From Gavia stellata (Eukaryota > Chordata > Aves > Gaviiformes > Gaviidae), in NCBI RefSeq assembly GCF_030936135.1, contig NC_082595.1, positions 86,790,451-86,854,450 on the forward strand: a DNA stretch of 64,000 nt. The letters are read 5' to 3'. The notes beneath the pieces were generated by a model. That model was not told the DNA's origin. It worked only from the letters and a program-made list of their open reading frames with translations, and did no database searches. Positions 20,191 to 34,700 of this stretch are shown piece by piece. Made by a program: the position numbers and the translations under genes. Each line of letters starts with the position of its first letter. The stretch's first letter is position 1.

Positions 20191-23100
20191 GGTGTTCGGA
20201 GGCAGTGACCAAGAGGAAAGCCTCAGCCAGTGCAGCAGGTATGGTTGCTCCCTGCTGATGAGGGGTTCATGGCAGAGAGCAGGATCACCTGTGCAGACCA
20301 CTATCGTGCCACCGAAATTACAGGGAGTGGTAGATCATTGCAGTGAAACACACAAAGCTCACCTGAAGAGTGTAACCCAGCAGGCTGTCAGGCTGCCGGT
20401 AACCAGCTCTCCTCTCCTCCTCTTGGGCAACAGGACAACCCACCACTAGGAATGGGCAGAAGGAGGTTTTTCCCTCCAGTTCAAGTGAGGTATGTTCTGG
20501 TTTTATTTTCATTTTATAGCTCATTAGTTAAGAATAGTTGAACAGGTAATTTAACAGGGGATTCTGGTGTGACTTGACAAGGTCTAACACTCATGAAGTA
20601 CCTCATTGCAATGGTACTAGAACTCCTGCCATGTACAAGCCTCTTCTCTTGAGCTTTCACAAAACGAATAAATGCTCCTTTAAAGATACTATCTCATGTA
20701 CAGCTTAACCCTGCTCCCTCCCAGTGCCTTGTGGAGCCCTCCTTTTGGGAGGAGAGGAGGTTTGCCTGACTTTGTTAAATTACCACATACACTTGTTAAC
20801 TCTTTTGGACACAGCAGTACTGCCAAATGTAAGGAAGGAATGTTTATCTTCAGCCAGATGAAACTCTTCTTCATAACCATGATTTGCATGAGAAGTCCAC
20901 TCAGAAACATGTCTGCGGCCTTCCTGCAGCATGGCGGTGAGCTCCAGCACCCACAGTGCCAGCTCCCGGCCCCAGCTGTGGGAGGGAGGGAGCGCTGCTC
21001 CGTGGCCCGCAGCAGCCAGGCTGTGGTGGCTTCGGCTGCTTGGTGAGGCTGCAGACTCTCCATACAGCAGAGATGAGGCATCTTGCTGTCAATAGATAGC
21101 ACTCAGCCTCCCTGCCGGGTTGTACTTCTGCGTTCCCTGATCTTGCCCGACCCTGTGATAAAGCATGTGATTTGCTCTTTCCCGTAAAACTAATGCTTGC
21201 TTGAAAGGTCCCTCCTAGGCACCAAGGGAGTGCTTCAGTATTTTTAAATGGTCGGTCTTTCGGAAGCCCGATTCCAGTAAGAGAAGAAAACATCATTATG
21301 CAGCAAGAAGCTTAAATTTTTTCTAAGTAGATCCTTTTAACACTGTCAGTGGGTTTTTCTTGGCCACCCACACACCCTCAGGCAGCGTATGGCTACTCTC
21401 CTCCAAGCCTGACCACTCCATCCTGGCAATATGATGTCCTGAACTCCAGCCAGCCTCCTCCCTCCCTCCCTCCTGTCATTGCAGAGAGTGGATTTATGTT
21501 TTTCCATGCTTACTCTTGGAGGTTAATTTCACTTAAAAAAACTCGTTCAGAACTTCTAACTACTTGATTAAAACCATAGTCTTACACAGCAAAAATTGTG
21601 ACGCTGGGGCTTGGCTTCCTCTGCCACTCTCCCTCGTAAATTCTTTGGGGTCTAATAAAGGAACAGTATAAAAAACTATTAAAGTACTATAAAGATCATT
21701 TGTGATGATATAAAAACTGAAAACAGGCATCATATGGCAGGCTTTCTCTCCATGGAGATACTACCAGTGTCTCTTCCACCCATCGCCTACTTTCATCAAA
21801 CCCGTTGGAACTTAGTATAATTGAATCTTTGGTCCCTCTGTCAAATTTATTTGGAAACTGGTCAGCGAGTTCAAAAGTTATTGGTAGAAACCGTCAGGCT
21901 GGTAAGATGACTGCTTAATACTTCATTTTGTTAGGGAACTGGCTAAAAATCAACCTGCAGCAGTCATAGGGCTTGGAATCCAGACAGGCTTTGGTGCCAG
22001 TTCACTGGAGGGAGAGGGCAGCACAGGCATATTTGCTGCTGCAGGTAGTTGTGATTAAGCAGGTAAGCTGTATAACGTGGTCTTTTTTTCATCAAAATAG
22101 TCTTTTCATCTCCATGATGATTTTACCAGCTGTTATTCCATCCTAGTCCTGTTGACAAATGCAGATTTATAGCATGGGAGCAGAAGTCCTGTTTTACCTC
22201 ATCCTAACCGTGCAGGCTGGCTGCACGTATTTAGTAGGCACAGACTTGTGAGAACTTGGAACTACTTCACTGAGCTCACTGTTCCTACACATGATCGGCT
22301 CTAGCTGTGTAACCACAACAGAACTCTTCCTCCGATTCGGAAACAAAAGTCTTTCTCTCTGTCTGGCTCTTGCCCATTCAAGGAATCAAGCCTGCTCCCA
22401 GGCCTGGGCTTCAGGAAAGCTTAGAGCAAAATGAGAGAAAGCTTAATCCCACACACATCTTTGCGCAGGCCAAAATCACTTCTATGTTAAATGTGGGTGG
22501 TTTGGGCATAGGTACAGTTTGGGTGGCCTGGCCAGACTCTCCATCATTAACCCCAAATGCCTCAGGATGAAGGCATACAAACAGTGCCAGGGAGATGGGT
22601 CAGCCAGCGTTCTCCCGAGAAGAGCCGAGGCTCTTGCACAGCAAGAGAGTGAGCCCCACCATTTGGGCTGTCCCCACAACTCTGCGGCCGCTCCGTCGCC
22701 AGGGCAAGTAACATCGAAATATGTAGTTTGCGTCACCATGCTTCAGCCCACCCTGCATTTAGCCATACAGACACTGCCCAAACCAGTAGGCATACTCTGC
22801 ACATTTCTGAAACACAAGGGCTCCTGAAAAACTTGCAGACTCCTACTTTTATCCACATTTTCAACCTTTCAGCACTCTAATACCTCTGTATTTCAGTAGT
22901 CCTGAAGTAGTGCAGCAGGGCAAAGAGCACTAAATTGAAGGAGAGCACAGCGACTAGTTCTTTTAGATCTTTTGGAAAACCTTAACTCAGTCTTGACTGC
23001 AAAACTGGGGTAAGAGTAATCTTTTATCTGTTCATATGCCGTAAACTTAAAACTTTGTTCAGGTTAGAATTTTTCTATAGCAAACCATCTTCCAAGCCTG

Positions 23101-26100
23101 ATGAGAAACAGAAATGCAATTTTAGCATAAGATGATCAGGAATGCTGCTGTACTGAAGCTCAGTGATCACCAGCTGATCAACAGTGCGCTCCGTCATTAC
23201 TTTTTTTTATTCCTGTGAACAACAGTAACCACGTGCTGACAATACACTGTATGATTTTGGTCTCATAAAAGACTCTAATGTAGAGTCCTTCAGGAGGAAA
23301 GAAGAAAAACTTGATTCACTGCGTTGCACATACCCAGACAAATATTCATCTTATCGTCAAATTACTTTTTGTGGTAGTTTTTCAGGTTCTACAGACGGGT
23401 GGGTTTTTATGTGAAGTGTTTAAAAAGGTACACTTCTTGAAGACAGAGCAGGTTTCAAACAAAACTGCTGGCAACTGTTTTGTCGGCTGCTATGAAAGTT
23501 AACCCCCCCAATCTTCCCACTTTATTACCACTGGGAAATGCAGCTGACTTTAATATCTGTAAGTTTATTTTTCCCAGACTTTACTTTCCAGATCACCATC
23601 TGTCTAGACACTGTCAATTACTAATATGTGTACTCAAGGTGAGTTTAAGGGTACTCAATATTTTCTTCTCCATGTGATTAAATTTCCAGGCATCACTGAA
23701 CCAACCCACTATATTCGGGTTTGTCATTTAAGGCTGATGAGAATATGAGAAAGGATTGCTCCTTCTTGCTTCCCACAGATAGCAGGCGATGCAACATCGA
23801 AGCTTGGGGGAGATCCACATAGAAGGTAAACACTTTCAAGTGAAGGTTCACCTCTCTCCTCTGGCTGAGGCACTCCATTCGTATCCATGTTTACCAGTTT
23901 TATAGGGTTTCTGGGGAGACACTCAGTCTTCCTTATTAAAGCTGTTCTACAACAAATAGATTCATTATAGATACTGCAGGACAGGATGAACAAAACCCTC
24001 CAAAAGCATGCCTGCCTGGCCCTGGACAGGGCCAACAACCTTGCCCTAGCAAACCTGGACTCTGAACAGAAACGTTCAGAGCATGGCAAGGATTGAAACG
24101 ATGACCGCTGCTTTGGGAACGTATGCTCTCCAAGTGGCAGTGGTTAAGATGCACTTCTTTTCAGTGCATCATCCTTCGTCATATAAAGATGTTCCTGCTT
24201 CACATATTGGCTGCTTCAGATGCCATTTGAGGCTGTCCTCCTGGAGCCTGGGAAGCAAACTCAGGGCTGAAGGCTCCGCTCCGAGATTCAGATACTTAAA
24301 CTCCCTTGAAGAACTGGCCTTTCTGTTTATTCCCATTCAGTTGCATTATCGTGGATGTCTTACTAGGGCAGAAACCCAAGGAGCTGAATGCTTGGCAAGC
24401 TAAACATAATGCTAAACTATTGCTTGTTGCATTTTCTCTGTTTTTCCTGGAATGTTCTCAAACTTTAAATAAGCTGTAAGTAAAAACAGATATACTTAGT
24501 TTATTAAGTACAAAAGAAAACTTCAAACTGTGGCATGCCACCTAATGGCAGAACAGCAACATTGTGCATTGGTACAAGTAAACACATATCAAGAAGCCGC
24601 ACCCCAAAGCTCTTGTTTATTACACTAAGCTGCAACAACCTGCAGGGGTAGTGCTACTTTGGGAGGGGGGGGGGGGGGGTTTAAAAAAAATCAAGGAAGC
24701 AAATTCCTTTGCAAAAAAAAAAGTTTGCAGTCTAAACCAGGCAGAACTTCTGTTTTAGCAACTTTAGCAATCTTTTACCATTATGGAAGTAGAATTAATG
24801 AAAAGAAATTTACTTTGGGTGTGAATTTAGCATGGAGACATGTAGCAGTCACAGTGCTTGTACGTATCTTCCCAAGGGAAAATTCATTCACTCATTCAGA
24901 AATAAAATGTGTGGAAAAATGTTTACTCATCTTGGCTTTCCACATTAAAGCATAATTTAATTTGGCAGGATTTACTAGTCTTACTTTTCTTAGCTCTGCA
25001 TCATATCCAGCTATTTCTCATAGAGCATTCTGAGGCTAAATTAATAAATGTGCTACAGACATCTTCAAAAGATGTCAGAATACCTGCAGTTGCCAGGGCA
25101 GGAAGGCTGTCAATCATAAAAGATGCAGGAATATTGTCTTCAGAAGCAGGCATGTTTCATGAATGATAGGTACACGTCAGCATGGTGCATCTGGACCCTT
25201 TCAAATGCGCTATGCTGCCAGAGCTGAAAGCAGTTTTAGCTGAGAGAGAATGCCACTTTCATACATCCCAAAAAGTTCCATTCAATAGCAAGACTCTAGC
25301 TGCTCTTCCAAATCTTTTGTTTCAGCCAACATTATCTAGGACTTGTGGTTTTAAGAATTATTTTAAGGACTCAGGAACTACGGACAAGACAGAGGTAAGG
25401 CAAAGCACTAACTGTTCCTTTTAAGCAAACAATTTATGCAAGTAATTTTACTAAGAATGCTCCTAGTCTTAGCATAAAAGACAAAGCTTGAATCCAGACT
25501 GAGTGACTATCAAATGGAAGTCTTTGATTTCTTTACAAGTGCTATTAATACTAAATAGCATATGTAACATTAATTTCTGAAATCCAAACTGCTTTCCAAA
25601 TGTATATGAGCTTTTGTATTTTTCTCGTCTTGGACAGTAGAAAAGACAAAATGGAAAAGCACCTCAAGAGTTCAGCCATTTTAATGTCAACAGAGGTTTC
25701 CAAATACACTGGCACACATTGCAGGGGTATTTTCTTGGATTAAAAAAATCAAAATGGACTCTATTGTTTTCTTTCTTTAAGCAAAAATCCTTGTGTAAAC
25801 ACCACGTTTTTGAAATTCTGACCAGCTTGGCGCAGGGTTACTGAGTGAATCAGGAGCTGAACTTAGCAGTTGGAAAGTGTCCACTGCTGGTCCTTCACTC
25901 AGAGCGCTGAATCACACCGTCTCTACTTCCTCCCCCCATCTACAGCCCTGCATTACACACAAAAGGTTTAACTGGTGCTAATCTCCAATTAGACTGAGTC
26001 AAGTCAGCATAACATTTGACCATCTGAGCATCTTCTCTCCACAAAATTGTCCACTCTGCTGTCTTTGATCCAATGCTTAAAAGAGAACCATGTTTCTGTC

Positions 26101-28178
26101 ACCTCTTGTAGCCCTCCTTCCATTTTTATAAGTGAACTTGTCTCAACTCATACAATAAACTCTTGGGAAAAAGGACTGCATAGGTGTATACCTTATTCTT
26201 TTATTCAAGTTTCTAATATAATTAGTAAAGGACAATTTCCCAGCAGTAAACTAGTTATACCAACTAATGTCTTTATATGGTAATTAGAAGGACAATAAAA
26301 CTAAATTATAAGAACATAGAGCCTCTAGCAATTAAAGACTTGGACTACTGAAAATCACTAGATAGAATCAAGGAAGAGCAACTAGTCACCCATTTCTTTG
26401 CTGAAACAAGTATTACTTTAATAGCTGCACATGAAGACGATAATAGTATCTGCTGATAAACCATTTCAAAAGACAAAACTAGCTCAACTTTCTTGTATCG
26501 CTAAATGCAGAGGGACAAGCATATTAATCACAGCTCAGTCTCACAGATAGAAAGCTCACATAATTTTCTTGGTGAAGGAATATTTCATATAATCTTAAAA
26601 TAGTACTTGCCTGAGACTTCTGTTGAATCAAAATCTCAATTTATGACAGAACATTAGCTAGCTTTTCCTTTACGTCCAGAGTATCTTTCAAACACATGGC
26701 CAAGACAAGAAAAAACAAAAGCTCAGAAGAATCAGGTTAAGTCTTGGTATGAAAAGAGCTTTGAATTGAAAGGCTCTTCTATTACATCCAGCTTGGTTAC
26801 TGGATAAAACTATACCTAAACAAATAACCAGTATCATCTTCCGATTCTTGTGACAAAATCTTTTGACATTTCTCAGCAGGCAGAATCAGATCTTTATCCT
26901 CCATCCTCAACAGAAGTGTAGGTAGCTAACATCTTTCCCTGTTTACAAACTTCGTAATATTTCAAAACATGAAGCTGATATTCTAAGCATTTTTCCCTTC
27001 AGCAATGAGAACACAATACACTCCTTATTAAACGTTCTGTTGTATGAAGTAATAGTGCAACTGCAGTCTAAGGACATAGGCCAAGGAAGGGTGGTAGGCA
27101 GAGTCTTATTAGACTAGTTAGAAAAAGCAAGAAGTTTCCGATATACACGTCCTTATTCAGAACTCACGTACCTGAAAGTTTCTCTACTTTTCTCAGACAA
27201 CCTGTAAGTTGTATAATAAAAAGTCATTAAGAGGTTAATTCTACCTGTCAATCTTGCCTAGCATGTAGTTTATGCATGGTAACTCCTAACTAATCGTCTT
27301 TAACTGTATGAAAATAATGATTTCTTGGCAAAATAAGAAATTGCAAGGGATCGCATGTTCAAAATCATGATTTATTGATGTGTTTTTAATCATGTAGCTC
27401 CTTGCAAAGATACACTTTATAAATTATGGAACAAGTATAGTTCTTTCCACAGCTTTCACATTTTACTCCTCAAGTCCAGGTCAGTATTTTGAAACAAGAT
27501 ATTCAAAGGTAAATTATGCAAAATGGCTTTAAAAAACTACACTAAAAAGCTTCAGTTCCTTCAGAATCCAAGATACATATATAATAAGCGGCATTACAGT
27601 GTCTGCACTACACCCCCAAGCGATATATGCAGGAGAAGCAGCATACAGTACCTCAAGGTACACTTCATGATTAGCAGTATACAGCACCTGAACATCTACA
27701 GCAGCCTCAAAATTTATCTTAGTACAACAAATGCTTAAAGGGTTTACAGCATCTGTAGCAAGGTTAGATGAAGGGTTGTAACACATCACAATCACGTCTA
27801 AGTGAGCCCTGCCTACCTGTGCATTCAGACCTGGCCAATGCACAAGCAGTACACACCAGCATTTCACCATTGTGCTGTGACGCTTCCCAAGCAGAGCCAC
27901 GTACCCTGCAAACTCGTCCTACAGCACCAGAGAACAACTCACTGCCCGTATCCCTCTCCCCTCCATGCCCATACTGTCAAGAAGGCAGGCTCCACTGAAC
28001 TTCTATCAAGATCAAATTACATTTATGACCAACTGACATCACTGCATTGGTGGGGATGTACCTCTGCGGTTAAATTTTATACTTCATGCCTGCTTGCCCT
28101 TGATTTTTTCTTAAGGTTGATGTTGATAAAATGCCAGCTCTTAAAGGCAAACAAAATAAGTTTAATTTAAAGAAAACA
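20191..28178. other. Intergenic between GCM1 and FBXO9, no gene seen
   Basis: About 8 kb between the CR1 tail and the FBXO9 3' end. I recognise no exon, tRNA or family repeat. A G15 homopolymer sits at 24665-24679. Only short open frames occur. The two genes are convergent, so this is shared 3' territory; no other gene is expected here from mammalian synteny. Confidence 0.5.
24665..24679 (+). repeat. G15 homopolymer
   Basis: Fifteen consecutive G, preceded by GGGA. Prone to slippage and sequencing error, so the length is uncertain. Confidence 0.9.
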
Positions 28179-28184
28179 TTTATT
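28179..28184 (-). terminator. FBXO9 candidate polyadenylation signal
   Basis: The minus strand reads AATAAA (tttatt on +) about 450 bp downstream of the FBXO9 stop. A second AATAAA on the same strand at 28596-28601, only 33 bp past the stop, could give a very short 3'UTR. Confidence 0.5.
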
Positions 28185-28633
28185 TGAAGTTCTTTTAAGT
28201 CACACAGTTTAATAGATACAAGACAACCTTCTCCCCTTCACATTTCAAGTCTTCACCGGAGACCATACACACTGTCCCACGGACAGTGAGATTTTCCTAT
28301 AACAATTCCTTTTGGACAAACCAGTGTCCAGGCAGATGAAGACTCACATTTGAAGCAGACTGATTTATAAAATCTGTTTAAAAAAAAAACAAAAAAACCC
28401 AAAACAAACAACAAAACTTTGTTATCAAATTCTTGTCACAATAAAGGTGTTTAATACTCATAAGCTTCATCTCAAAACAAAACCCCAGCCATTCATAATC
28501 AAATACAATATACTGCCTTCAAAAATTTCCCCAGAATTTTAAAATGTTCCAAATATATACATGTTTATAACTTAAGTGCTCATTAGCTACAACCTTTTAT
28601 TCATGCAAGAGTTGTGAGAGGAAAAGGTGTTTC

Positions 28634-28742
28634 TTAGAGCGGCTTTTCTGAAAATGCTGTAAAACTCTTCACTCGTGCAAAGAACAAAGGGGTGTACATT
28701 TTGTCAATGTCAAAAGTAGTAACAGCTGTCTCACCAGTCGAT
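28634..28742 (-). CDS. FBXO9: FBXO9 exon 13, C-terminus and stop (residues 400-435)
   Basis: Encodes [20 protein letters not shown] and [15 protein letters not shown] then TAA. Acceptor tctttgcag. Confidence 0.95.
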
Positions 28743-31700
28743 CTGCAAAGAGTATTGTAAAAGTTAGATTAGACACAAGTTGCTGTTTAAGTCTCTGAAT
28801 AATGCAATCATGTTCTACAGTACAGTGTGTGCACCGAACTACAGCTGGAATGTAAGCGTCTTTCATACTGCCTTGTTCTGAAAGCATTTGAATGTTGGCT
28901 GAATCACACCACATAGAATACGCTTCTATTTTAATAACAAAGAAACAACTTTCCCCTTACTTTCTTATTATTAGCTTCAAGACTTGCAACAGCGCAGGAT
29001 GTCAGTGAAGTCACCATATTAATATTGACATAAAAAATCCCCTTTCATTTGTTTCACTTAGAACCCTGAAGTCAGAATGCAGAGTGATAGCAAAAACTGC
29101 TATGTTTACAAAACTTTAAAAAGAAGAAACCCAAGTATTTCTGAACATCAGTGACAAGAAGCATACATCCTCCTAGCTGTGTTTCATACCCATCTTTATT
29201 CTAGTTTCAAAAGGACACCACCGTACTGAGAGGTACAGCAGAACCTGAGCAGTACAGAAACTTCACGCTGAAAAGAATGTCTGTGATATCGCCACTTCTT
29301 CGTAGATTAGGTATGAAAATACTAGTTTTTACAAAAGCAATTTTTCTGTTTATGGAAGTTACCTATACTCCCAACCACCAGTGTTTTACTTCCCAGATTT
29401 TATATACTTACAGCTCAACAGCTGAGCTATGTCCCTATAAAAATACTGAATATAGAGATTAAGACTGGAAGACAATGCCTAAATCCACCCTAAATGCCAG
29501 CGTCAAACATCTGGACAGCCAACTTGCCAGTAATTTAGAGTGTCAGGTGCAAGAACAGCAGCCATAGCTCTTGCTTGGTTAGTGATCAGAACAGCAGGTC
29601 ACATGCCCATATTTTGCACTGCTGGATTATATAGTTCTCAAGCGTTATAGTTCTCACATGATGGGTGCAGACGTTTCTAGTTTGCACATCCACAGAGGAA
29701 AAGAAATATACCTTAATGAACATATGTTTTCCACACCCCTTTACTAGCACCGCACTAAGTCATTCAACCCTGATTCAGTTCTGAAATCATTCACACACTG
29801 TGCATAAATCCTTTAAATGGTGAAAATACTGCAGTTCTACTACTGAGGAAACTTCCCATACCATTATAACAAGTTACTAAAATCTTGGGATTTGTTAAAG
29901 TAAAAGTTCATTACGATATATCAAATCAGGACCAGTTACTGTTTTCAGGACATTTTGTTAAAGCCTCGTAAATCTCACAGTCTTTGCAGCTTCTGTACTT
30001 AGTACTGGACAAATTATTGTCACCTTTGTTTCTATAGTTAAGTATCCTTCTTTGATCTTATTCTCCGTTTACTCACTTGTAAGTTATGTGACAAGAATGA
30101 TGTACCCAGACAAGTTTGTTGAACCTCTGGCGCCCACTGGAGCACAACTGTAGTCCTACATGAAAACTGTGATCTGTCTCTTGTGCAGGAACACGGCGGA
30201 AATACCTGTATTTGTGGTAGTCAATTGGTTTCTGTACAAAGAGAAAATAAGTTTCATGACCTACAAAGAACACAGTGAGCAACTATTTATCCTGAGGCTT
30301 AAGTGTGAGGACAGATTGTTAAACTCTCATACTTAAAAGCAAGTACCAGTATTCCTCGAAAATACATCAATTTAGATGTTAATTACGGAAGAAGTTTCCA
30401 CAGAAAGTAAGATAAGCGTGGAGTACACCACCCAAACTATCCAAACTCACTGTAAAGTAATGTAACACTTCTAACTCTTCACAAGTGTCTCTTGACAGAC
30501 ACTTTGTTAATCAGAAAAATTCTGTGATGTAAATAAGTTGACCAAATCATTCAGAGTTCAATTAATGAATACTGCTTATTTAATTTTATTTAATGCTATG
30601 GAACATAACTGCACACAGTCAAAACTGATCTCAGAAAATTACTTCTTCATCCTTCCCTTCTGTTTGTTAACAATGTTAACAACGTTAACAAACTACCTAA
30701 TAGCACTGCACATGGCAATTAAGCATAAGTGGGAGAACCACTGCTCAAACATGAACCAGATATTTACCTGTCTCAATAAAAAGTTTATTACGGATTTGGG
30801 AAAAAAGGTAAGGTAAATCACCATGCTTATTTATAGTTTATTTTCAAACCATTAAAAAAAAATGAAATTCATTTTTTAATCCTCTGATGTAATGCAAATC
30901 GTCAGGTGCCTTAAAAAATTCAGTCTGAGAAAAAAATTATTAAAAAGCCCCCTCCTTAAACTATTTTTCCTCTATTCTATTTTGCTACTTACCTCTTCCT
31001 TTTTCTTCATTATTACAGCAAATACTTTGGTCTGATTGTCTGTTTCCTGGGAAAGGCGATAATGGCCAAGCAAGATTGCATCTGTTCTGGAAGGTTAAGA
31101 GGAGGATAGTGACAAGGACATAAAAATTTCTCTGTCTCAAAAGAGTGATGTACTTATAATACAAATAACAGCAATTAAAAGAAGACTGACTGCATATCAT
31201 AATAAAGGAAACTCCTTTTTATTTCCATTTAGTAAAGTATCAGGCTCATGGATGATATGAAATGATGAAAACATTTTGGAAGGTTGCTTTTAATTTTCCC
31301 AGATAGGACAGTAAAGACAAGTTAAGTCAGTTCTACATAGCCTACTGCTAAATATTTTCAGACTTCTGGTGAACAGCTCAAACCTGTTCTGAAGTCGCAA
31401 ATGATCTATGTTTTTAACAAGTTTGTGCAAACATCAAAAAGAAATCAAGCAATAATTTAGTCATATCCCACCAAAATGTTCACTTTCCTTCAAACAGTCA
31501 AGGAAGTGTGAGAACACAGTCAGTAACAAAATAGTACCTTTAAAAGGATTCTAAAACCACCAAGCTAACAGCAGGTATTCTTCCATCTACTTCCTTTAAA
31601 AGTTTAAAATCACAGAACCCGCAAAAGAAATCTAATTACAATATCAGGACCTTAAAATGAAAGGTATCTTTGCATTAAGACCATATTTTTTTGTACTTTT

Positions 31701-34700
31701 CAGAAGAGAACTATAAACATCTGTAACACAAGAAAAATAACATTGTATTTTTACTCTAGTTTTGCTAAGCCAGGATACAGAATCCAAGACAAAAGTAAAT
31801 AGAAATTGCCAGGTAAGCTAGATGAAAACTGTAGAAACAAGTATTTTATTTCAATAACCTTGTATTTTTAGTCCGTAAGCGAGGAACTATAGATTGAGGA
31901 TCTTCAGGAGTTGTTAGCATCATAACTTGACCATCTGGAAAGAATCTCAGATACCTGCAAAAATATAATTACACAATACAAACCTAGAAAACATATCCTT
32001 TTTCTGTTGGTTTGGTTTTTGGTGTTTTTTTTTTTAAATCGCAGGATGTTTCCCAGAAGGATATAGAACTGAATAGGTAATAGGATTTGAGAACGCATTT
32101 CTTCACACATGATAGAACAGAAAAAAGAGTTCAGAAATCAAAAGAGTTTTGAAGATTGAAAGATCAAGTTATGAAGAGTTATGAAAGAGGGCAGAAGTTC
32201 AGGAGTTTCGACACCTCTAATCAAAGCAAGAAGGCAACCCTGGAATCAAAACTGACCTCAAGTAAGTTTCTCCATTCCTAGCATCAATTGAGAGGCAATA
32301 AAATCTTAATTACAGGATCAGTACAGAATGGACAATGTCATATGGACTTCTTCAGCTTCTGGGATCTGATAAATTTTTACAGTACTCAGATACTGTGCTG
32401 ATGTTTGTGAGACTATAGAAATAGCCATGAGATTCAATTAATTCTATTAACCATTTCCAGCCTCAGAAGGGACAGCAAAATGGACCAATAAATGCTGGGA
32501 ACAGCAAGATGAAGAACAGCAGAAAAACAGGCTGAGGGAACAAATGGCAATGTATTTACAGCAAGCTGAGAAAGCCCAGCCTCTTGATTATTTACAATTG
32601 GTTACAAGTAAATTAAAAAACATTTCTTGTATAATCACTTGCTTTCCCTTTACTGAAAACAATTATTATATCAGAAATGTAAAGCAGAAGTGCTTTGGGG
32701 AAAGAAATCTGTGGATGAGTATTACTGTTGTTACTGTTTAAGTTTCACCCACATGAAATGGTGTAACTGAGGATGAAATGTGTTTCTAAGCCCCTCTCTA
32801 ATTATCAAAATAAATCCTATTTCTTAAGACCTATTCTCAAAAAATATACATAGCTTTACACACTGTAGTCCATTGAGTTTTACAGAATGATTAATGTTTG
32901 TGATATCAAGGGCTGGATTTAAAGAACTTAAGAGAGAGAAACATTTCACTCACTCATTGTACTACAGTTCTACCTGTAATATTCCACTTGGTGCCATGCT
33001 CTATAGAAACCATCAAGAGATTGTTCTCCTTGACGTATGTATTTTGTCTTGCTGATATATACACCTACAGGAAAGGAAGATGTAAGTATACAAACAAAAA
33101 TTAAGTACATAAAATATTTAAGATGAAAAAACCAATAATCTAAAACTTTTGAGTTTACTTTTGTAACTTAAATACATGAAAGTTATTTTTGTCCCTTGCA
33201 CCCTTCCCTTTTCTTTACAGATATTCTATGGATTCAAAAGCCCAGACAAATTCAGATTAGTCTAACATCATCATAAATATTAAACCCACCTGATTGCTTC
33301 TGTCACAGTTAATTGCAGTAAAAAAAACAAAACTATTTCCAAAAGTACACCTTACCATCAAATCGAACCCGAGGCCTTTCCAAAAACATTTCCCTCCAAG
33401 AGGCATATGGAACAAGTTTATTGCAGCTCCTGCCCCATATTTTCAAACAGACTTGATGCCAGATTTCAGGATCTCTAGTGAAAATGAGAAAAAAACAAAC
33501 ACCATAACTTTCCTGCAAACCTTGTTTTGCTTTTATATATCAAAGTAACACACTCCATTATTTAGTTTGGATGCAACTGAAAGAAACTTTCTTGAACAAC
33601 AATAGCTCATAATTTAAAATCATTGACTAATTTACTTAATCCTGGAGCATTTGTAAGCTACTTCCTCCTCCCAGTGAAATTCAAGAACACAATGCCATTT
33701 TCAGCCAAGTACAGAATAACAGCATTGCAGCAGCCTGGCACTTCTCTGTGTGGCCATATGAGGATGACAACACAACAGACATGATTTTGGATACTTTGCA
33801 ACTCTTGACTTTCAAACAAGATAGAGCAAGTAAGACTTTCAGCAACATTTTTTATTACAGTGAAGTCATCTATCTAACATACCATTTAATGGTGTATTCA
33901 AAAGCTGATTAGCACTGAGGAGCATAACATGAAAATTGCCATGGGAAGAAAAAGCAGGACATAGTCCTACATGTGTGTTTTAGCAGCCTAAAAGCAAAAA
34001 AAAACCACCAAACAACCCACCTTTCCAACACAGGCAATTTTACTCTATGGATTTATTATCCACCTCTACATACTGTTTACATATGCTTGAGCATAAAAAA
34101 TCTCTTTTTTCTTCCTTAGAACAGAGAGAAGCTTCACTCTGGACAAATTATCTACAAACCTGGCGCAAATGTAAAATCCTCGACAGACAAGAGATAATTG
34201 CTCTAATGATCTTAGGTCCAAGTCACTCGAAACCACCCATCGGAAAATGTACATTAGTACTTCCAGAGGCAACACTGCAAAGAGAAAAGAAATACTTGTT
34301 AGATGGTAACCTGTGAATCAATAGATTATCAATAATTCCAGGTTTGACCATTACTGAAGTTCTGACTTTCCATAAAAAAATCCTACTTTTTCTGTAGGCA
34401 GAAAAATCCTACTTTTTCAGCCTGGCATCTGGCTACATGTAGCCAGATGCCAGGGAACAAAAAAATTATCTTTAATTAAAAAAGTCACTGTACACAGAAC
34501 AAAAATCAAGAGTTGAAAGTTCATTATGGTAAGATGATAGGATATACCATAGTTTTAGACTACAAATATCCACAACTGTAAGGTGTTATAACAAAAATTC
34601 CACATATACATTGCACATCCACAGTGCCTGCGAAGCAGTATTTTCTTCAAATTGACGTGGTGTGTAACATTACCTCAAAGCATACTGCTTTTGCATGACA

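Noticed and set aside
28669-28914. 81-codon minus-strand frame overlapping the last FBXO9 exon
   Set aside because: Wrong frame; the exon's correct frame gives the conserved C-terminus ending FSEKPL.
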